A DNA stretch of 64,000 bases from Chondrilla cf. caribensis (Eukaryota; Porifera; Demospongiae; Chondrillida; Chondrillidae): positions 4,428,820-4,492,819 of the forward strand of contig OZ026568.1 in the NCBI GenBank assembly GCA_964020155.1, given 5' to 3'. Below, one piece after another: positions 54,595 through 64,000 of this stretch. The notes beneath the pieces are model-generated. The model was not told where the DNA came from and did not search any database. It was given only the letters and a program-made list of their open reading frames with translations. Numbering within the stretch: the first letter of the stretch is position 1; each line of letters starts with the position of its first letter. The position numbers were made by a program, and so were the translations under genes.

Positions 54595-55656
54595 ATGTCA
54601 GCCACCATGTCAGGAGCTTATAGAACCTCTGTTGCTGGCGTTCCCTACAATGGATATATGACCCCCGAAGGATGGGCCTTCCCTACACCGACTGGACCCT
54701 TTATGCCGCCTTATCTCGGACCAGCCAGACCGGGACGTGATCCGACCTCCCCCTTCGGGCCGTTCCCCTATGTCGAGTTCCACTCGAACATCCCACCGCC
54801 GTTCGGTCCGAGTGGCCCGTACGGCGCTACGACGTCCCCGTTCCCCGAGCCTCGCTCAACAGCTGCTGATGCTGTGGCCGTGGCCCAGGCGCTCATTGAC
54901 ATGACCAAGACAACCAACGCCAGTACTGTGGCTTCTCCCAGCTCCTCCAGCGACACCCTCACATCCAACAACACGGGATTCACCACCGACAAACAGCCAG
55001 TTGTTGTGGACGACCAGCGGAACCTCATCAGGGCCCTAACTGCCGAGTCCTTCCAGCCCGTCCCTTATCACTACCCCGATGCCAAGCCAATCGTCTTCCC
55101 GCCCGGTATGGTCCCCTCCATCGTCCCCGGTCGGGTCACTCCCGAGTCAGAAGGTGTACCAGTGGACGAAGACAGCTACAAGGACTCCCCACTCCCCGTG
55201 TCTGGAGGTTCTCCCAAGAAGAGGCCGCCGAACAAGGGCAGCAACATCTGTCAGATCTGTGGGAAGTCGTACGCTCGTCCCTCCACTCTCAAGACCCACA
55301 TGAGGACACACAGCGGGGAGAAGCCCTACCGTTGTAACATCTGTTCCAAGGCGTTCACTCAAGCAGCCAATCTCACAGCACATCTGAGGACCCACAGCGG
55401 AGAAAAGCCCTTCAGTTGCCCAATGTGTCAAAAGAGGTTTTCCCAGTCTTCATCGGTGACCACACACCTTCGCACCCACTCTGGAGAGAGACCGTATCGC
55501 TGTGATTTCTGTGGGAAGTGTTTCGCGGACACCTCCACTCTCACCAAGCACAAACGCATCCATACTGGAGACAAGCCATACAGGTGTAAGATCTGCAACC
55601 TGGGGTTTTCCCAGTCAGGCAACCTTCATCGCCACATGAAGACTCACAGCAACTAG
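54595..55656 (+). CDS. gl: Glass-like five-zinc-finger transcription factor A
   Basis: 353 residues in one exon. Five C2H2 fingers in the last 135 residues: [100 protein letters not shown]. The order of recognition helices ([31 protein letters not shown], QSGNLxRH) is that of Drosophila Glass, a photoreceptor-differentiation factor. The N-terminus is Pro/Gly/Ser-rich and disordered ([15 protein letters not shown]) and probably activating. Very close paralogue of the gene at 56380, tail to tail. Confidence 0.92.
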   Translation: MSATMSGAYRTSVAGVPYNGYMTPEGWAFPTPTGPFMPPYLGPARPGRDPTSPFGPFPYVEFHSNIPPPFGPSGPYGATTSPFPEPRSTAADAVAVAQALIDMTKTTNASTVASPSSSSDTLTSNNTGFTTDKQPVVVDDQRNLIRALTAESFQPVPYHYPDAKPIVFPPGMVPSIVPGRVTPESEGVPVDEDSYKDSPLPVSGGSPKKRPPNKGSNICQICGKSYARPSTLKTHMRTHSGEKPYRCNICSKAFTQAANLTAHLRTHSGEKPFSCPMCQKRFSQSSSVTTHLRTHSGERPYRCDFCGKCFADTSTLTKHKRIHTGDKPYRCKICNLGFSQSGNLHRHMKTHSN

Positions 55657-56379
55657 ACTTCAAATGCGCTCTTTATGAAGAGTTTGTCAGTACATGAATC
55701 AATTATTTCTCCTCTTTTTTGTTGAATTATGTAAAATGTGTTATTGCATGTGACTACACTCAGCAGGTCATCATATCCTCACCATGTCATACAGGTTTAC
55801 TATTTTTATCCACCCAATCACTCTATTCAGTGCAGCAGCATTTCAAGGATATCTTTATAATTATTAACTTTCAAACTTTCTTCTGCACAGGAGCTGCTAA
55901 CGTAGCATGATGTAACGTAAATTGTGTTCATTTTCTTCATTTTATCCCCATTATTCTTTCGATCATTAGCTATTGTATTCAAATTGTCATCAATAATCAG
56001 CCTCCGGGCCTCATGGACTGACATTTGTACATGTTGCGCTCGAAACGTACGCCATACACCAGGGTTGGTATGCTAACTGGAATAATATGTATGCATCATC
56101 CCACCCTGGTATCACACAATGTTATACAGCGTGTGTTGGATATATATACTATTATCATGTTGATCGCATTGGTGTATCTAAGCCAGGAAGGGTGAAACCG
56201 AATCACAGATAATGTTAAATTTGATTTCAGTAAACAAACTGTACAGCATGACGACACCTGATGATGTCACAAACACTTGGCACAGATCCAGACCAAAAGT
56301 CACAGCACTTGGTATAGATAAAATAATAATTGATATTGTGATAACACATTAAAGTCAGTTGGTACAATTTGTAGAAATA
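55657..56379. other. Convergent intergenic region between Glass-like genes
   Basis: AT-rich 3' flanks of both zinc-finger genes; no gene or repeat of note seen. Confidence 0.6.
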
Positions 56380-57445
56380 TTAATATCTGAGGTTCCTGTG
56401 TGTCTTCATGTGTCTGTTCAAGTTTCCACTTTGGGAGAACCGGGCATCACAAATGTGGCAGTGGTATGGTTTTTCACCAGAGTGTGTTCTGAAGTGCTTG
56501 GTCAATGTTGAGCTGTCAGCGAAGGCCTTGCTGCAGATGGTACACTTGTACGGTCTGTCCCCACTGTGTGTGCGCATGTGAGTGGTCACAGAGGAAGACT
56601 GACTGAACCGACGATCACACACTGGACATCTGAAGGGCTTCTCCCCACTGTGTGTCCTCATGTGAGCAGTGAGGTTGGCCGCCTGGGTGAATGACTTGAG
56701 ACAAACATTGCACTGGAAGGGCTTTTCTCCATTGTGTGTCCTCATGTGCGTGCGCAGGGTGGATGTGCGAGCATATGTCTTTCCACAGACATGGCAGGAA
56801 TTGGGCCGTGCTCTACCTTGGACTGAGGCGAATCCCAAACCACAAGGGAATACAGCGGAAGGGCCAACAAGGGCAGGCCAGTGATGGATACGAGCAGTGC
56901 TGGTGATGTGGAGTTGATCACTGGTGCTGTAATGAGATCCATTTGTATGTGAGTTAGACGGTGACAGTTCAGCACTGAGGTCTAGTCCACTGTCGCTGTC
57001 CTGGGTCTTTGAGCCATCTTTGTCCTCAACACTCTCCTTCCTCTCTCGAATGGGGGACAGCCCTTCTCTTGTGAATTGCTTCTGTGTTGCTTCTTGATGG
57101 ACAACTGGTTGATTGAGCGACAGGAGAGCTGCAGCGGCCTCGTTGGCTGGTGGTAGGGGTGGAGCGCTCTGTTGGAAGGGAGATATCGGAGACCTGAGGG
57201 AAGAAAACATACATGAATGGAAGTGCTCAATGGACCAAAAACTTCCAAGTAACACACCTTTGGGAGAAGTATTGAAAGAATGGCGAGGACAAGGGAGGGG
57301 AATTGAGAAGCCTCGGGGAGCCAAGTGCCTCTGGCAAGAATGGGCTAAGTGGTGAAGGGATACAAGAAAGACTTCCTTGCAAATAGGGATGCTGGAAGCC
57401 AATGGACGATGACATCGAGGAGACTCTAGATCTTGAGGGATTCAT
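56380..57445 (-). CDS. gl: Glass-like five-zinc-finger transcription factor B
   Basis: Exons 57258-57445 and 56380-57193; 333 residues. Five fingers: [100 protein letters not shown]. These are closer to bilaterian Glass than copy A in fingers 3 to 5. The N-terminal region is Ser/Pro-rich with no resemblance to copy A beyond composition. One intron interrupts the N-terminal part, whereas copy A has none, so copy A may have arisen by retroposition or lost its intron. A further non-coding 5' exon is possible. Confidence 0.92.
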
Positions 57446-57760
57446 CTTACACTGACAGAATCATGGATGAAGACTGGATTCATCATCCATCTTTTATACC
57501 AACCTAACCGTCACAAACAAACACGAAAAAGAACTAAATAATAACTGGAATGCATTGATTTGTGTCTTCAAACAAACAATAACCAAGATCAAAGAATTCC
57601 GACAAGGATAATTAACTTTATTCAAAGTAATCCAAGAAAGAGCTACTTACAAAGAGCGCCGAACTCTATGGTCTCGTCCGTCGAAACCCGAGCTGGCTGC
57701 AAAGCACACTTACCATCTCGCGGCCTCTGGACACGAATCGCGAGAATGTTTTGAAGAGGA
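57446..57760. other. Region between Glass-like gene B and PIGY
   Basis: 315 bp with no clear gene; it must hold the 5' region of the zinc-finger gene and the PIGY 3' UTR, both on the minus strand. Confidence 0.5.
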
Positions 57761-58132
57761 TTAGTTGTGGACAAAGAACTTCATCCCGAGCCAGTTCAGG
57801 AAGCAGAACACGGTGACTACCGGAAAGACGAGGACAGCGTGAAGACTGTAGTAGCAGGAGGTGTTCTGAGCGAATAAAGACAAGCAATCTGTGAATAGCG
57901 ATACTGCACATGTAAGGCTGGGCAGGAATCACCATTTGTGCTGCCTACATACACAGAAGCACTTGATGGACGAATCCTTAACGCTGATTAAACAATATAA
58001 ATATACACACAACCGTACCTCTTCTTTCTGAAAACAATACTGTACTCCCCACAGGCACAGGATCGCCAGAGGCACCATGACTAAGAGAATGAATCTATAC
58101 CACGGCGAACTACTTGCTTTCGCGGTCGCCAT
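57761..58132 (-). CDS. PIGY: PIG-Y, subunit of GPI-GlcNAc transferase
   Basis: Exons 58019-58132 and 57761-57865; 72 residues against 71 in human. Two transmembrane segments (FILLVMVPLAILCLWGVQY and HAVLVFPVVTVFCFLNW) separated by a short loop with CYYSLHAV, and the family C-terminal signature WLGMKFFVHN (human WMGIKLFRHN). PIG-Y supports the ER enzyme that transfers GlcNAc to phosphatidylinositol, the first step of GPI anchors. Its start codon is 11 bp from that of BCCIP on the other strand. The family is short and easily missed, but the C-terminal match and intron phase make the call firm. Confidence 0.85.
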
Positions 58133-58143
58133 TTTGTCCTAAA

Positions 58144-59738
<1,595 letters not shown>

Positions 59739-59858
59739 TGGAAGCCTTCCAGTCAACAAAACAGCTGTACACTCATTTTGTACTGTCTTGTTTGTTTAAT
59801 GTTGAAACCATTTTCACTGGTTATTGGTTACTTAGCAACTACTGTACACACAGAAAAG

Positions 59859-63232
<3,374 letters not shown>

Positions 63233-63757
63233 CATTCCCCACCACCCCTCCCCCAATGGGTGGCATGTGGTATCATGACGATGCCCCACTAAGAGAAACA
63301 ACACAGAACACTATTAAAGAAATAGTAAATATTTAATGTTTATTATTGTTAATCTAATGTCTTTTTATTAGATCATTGTTGTTCTTATTAATAATGGTAG
63401 GGTCAATGGTCCAGTTGAGAGGGCCAGTTGGAGCAAGCTGTCAGTTTGTGGTCCACTAGTGAATAATACCTTTGTTGTCATTGAGTGACCTCACCTGTTG
63501 GTCCCTTGCTAACCAGACTCACCAGTTATCTGACCTCTGATAATGCCTTGTTGATGGGTTAGAATGTGGGTCATTCATCTCCTGTGAATCAAGAGTGAAT
63601 AGGACAATTCACAGCAAATAACATCAAATGAGTAAGTGAATTAGCATGCATTAAGTTAGTGGAGATCAACAAAGGCTGACTACCGCTCCAGACTCACTGA
63701 AGGAAGTACCAGCCGCTCTGAATACCTGGTGGTGGGACCAGATATTAGCACTTTCAA
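63233..63757. other. Convergent intergenic region at window end
   Basis: AT-rich 3' flanks of membrane protein B and the following minus-strand gene; no feature of note. Confidence 0.6.
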
Positions 63758-64000
63758 TTATTCTTTGATTATTAGTGAAGCCCGCCAGGACCATCCTGTG
63801 CCAGGTGGATGACCAGGCTTGTTGCCATGGAATTCAGTGATCTAGATGTACACACATGCACACACACACACAGGACATGTGTACAATAACATACAAGTGA
63901 ATGAGTGTGGACTCACTTTGAGTTCAAGTGTGCCATTTTGAGCTGACTGGTAGTCAGTGAACCAGAAAGCAAACATTTGTTTACCAATTACAGTCACCTC
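63758..64000 (-). CDS. 3' end of an unidentified gene (two last exons)
   Basis: The exon 63917-64000 runs off the window and ends LELK before a consensus GTGAGT. It joins in phase to 63758-63841, which ends SLIIKE and a stop. The joined sequence (FWFTDYQSAQNGTLELK then ITEFHGNKPGHPPGTGWSWR) is Gly/Pro/Trp-rich and looks like the end of an extracellular or structured domain. No family recognised; partial. Confidence 0.5.

Overview
The window is eukaryotic nuclear DNA from an animal, most likely a non-bilaterian, with a sponge as best guess. The genes are intron-rich with mostly canonical GT-AG introns, often under 150 bp. They are packed a few hundred bases apart on both strands and include animal or holozoan families (Ki-67-like, iRhom, Glass-type zinc fingers, SLK/STK10 kinase, BTB-kelch, myosin regulatory light chain, SLBP). 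Cofactor-independent phosphoglycerate mutase, absent from vertebrates, is also present. The exact taxon cannot be fixed from the sequence alone. No rRNA, tRNA or CRISPR locus was seen.

Layout (strand): CLINT1/epsinR (-), Ki-67-like (+), TBC1D12/14-like (-), membrane-anchored PEBP (+), TTF2 (-), Fn3-like membrane protein A (+), iRhom-like rhomboid (-), SLBP (+), two tandem myosin regulatory light chain genes (+ +), RPL26 (-), SLK/STK10 kinase (+), RNF4 (+), iPGM (-), a small coiled-coil gene (-), a single-exon BTB-kelch gene (+), HPDL (-), PGM3 (+), two Glass-like zinc-finger genes tail to tail (+ -), PIGY (-), BCCIP (+), membrane protein B (+), and the 3' end of an unidentified gene (-). Eight neighbouring pairs are head to head with 11 to 690 bp between start codons, so shared bidirectional promoters look like the rule. 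Exon chains were rebuilt by hand from splice sites and codon phase. Most give lengths divisible by three and typical family lengths; exceptions are flagged.

Functionally the genes are mainly housekeeping: trafficking (CLINT1, TBC, PEBP), chromosome and transcription biology (Ki-67-like, TTF2, SLBP, RNF4, BCCIP), contractility (light chains and an SLK-type kinase), and metabolism (iPGM, HPDL, PGM3, PIGY). PGM3 makes the UDP-GlcNAc precursor and PIGY belongs to the enzyme that uses UDP-GlcNAc to start GPI anchors.

The most notable items are: (1) an iRhom orthologue that keeps the Ser-His dyad of active rhomboid proteases and has an EF-hand-like N-terminus; (2) a Ki-67/RepoMan-like protein with FHA domain, PP1-binding motif and 12 nearly identical 21-residue repeats; (3) a genome-wide habit of tandem repeats seeded at splice sites, with (TG)n or longer repeats starting at or just after 5' splice sites; (4) a paralogous pair of Glass-type transcription factors; (5) PIGY and BCCIP with start codons 11 bp apart; (6) a 4-bp duplication in the exonic repeat of CLINT1 that breaks the reading frame.
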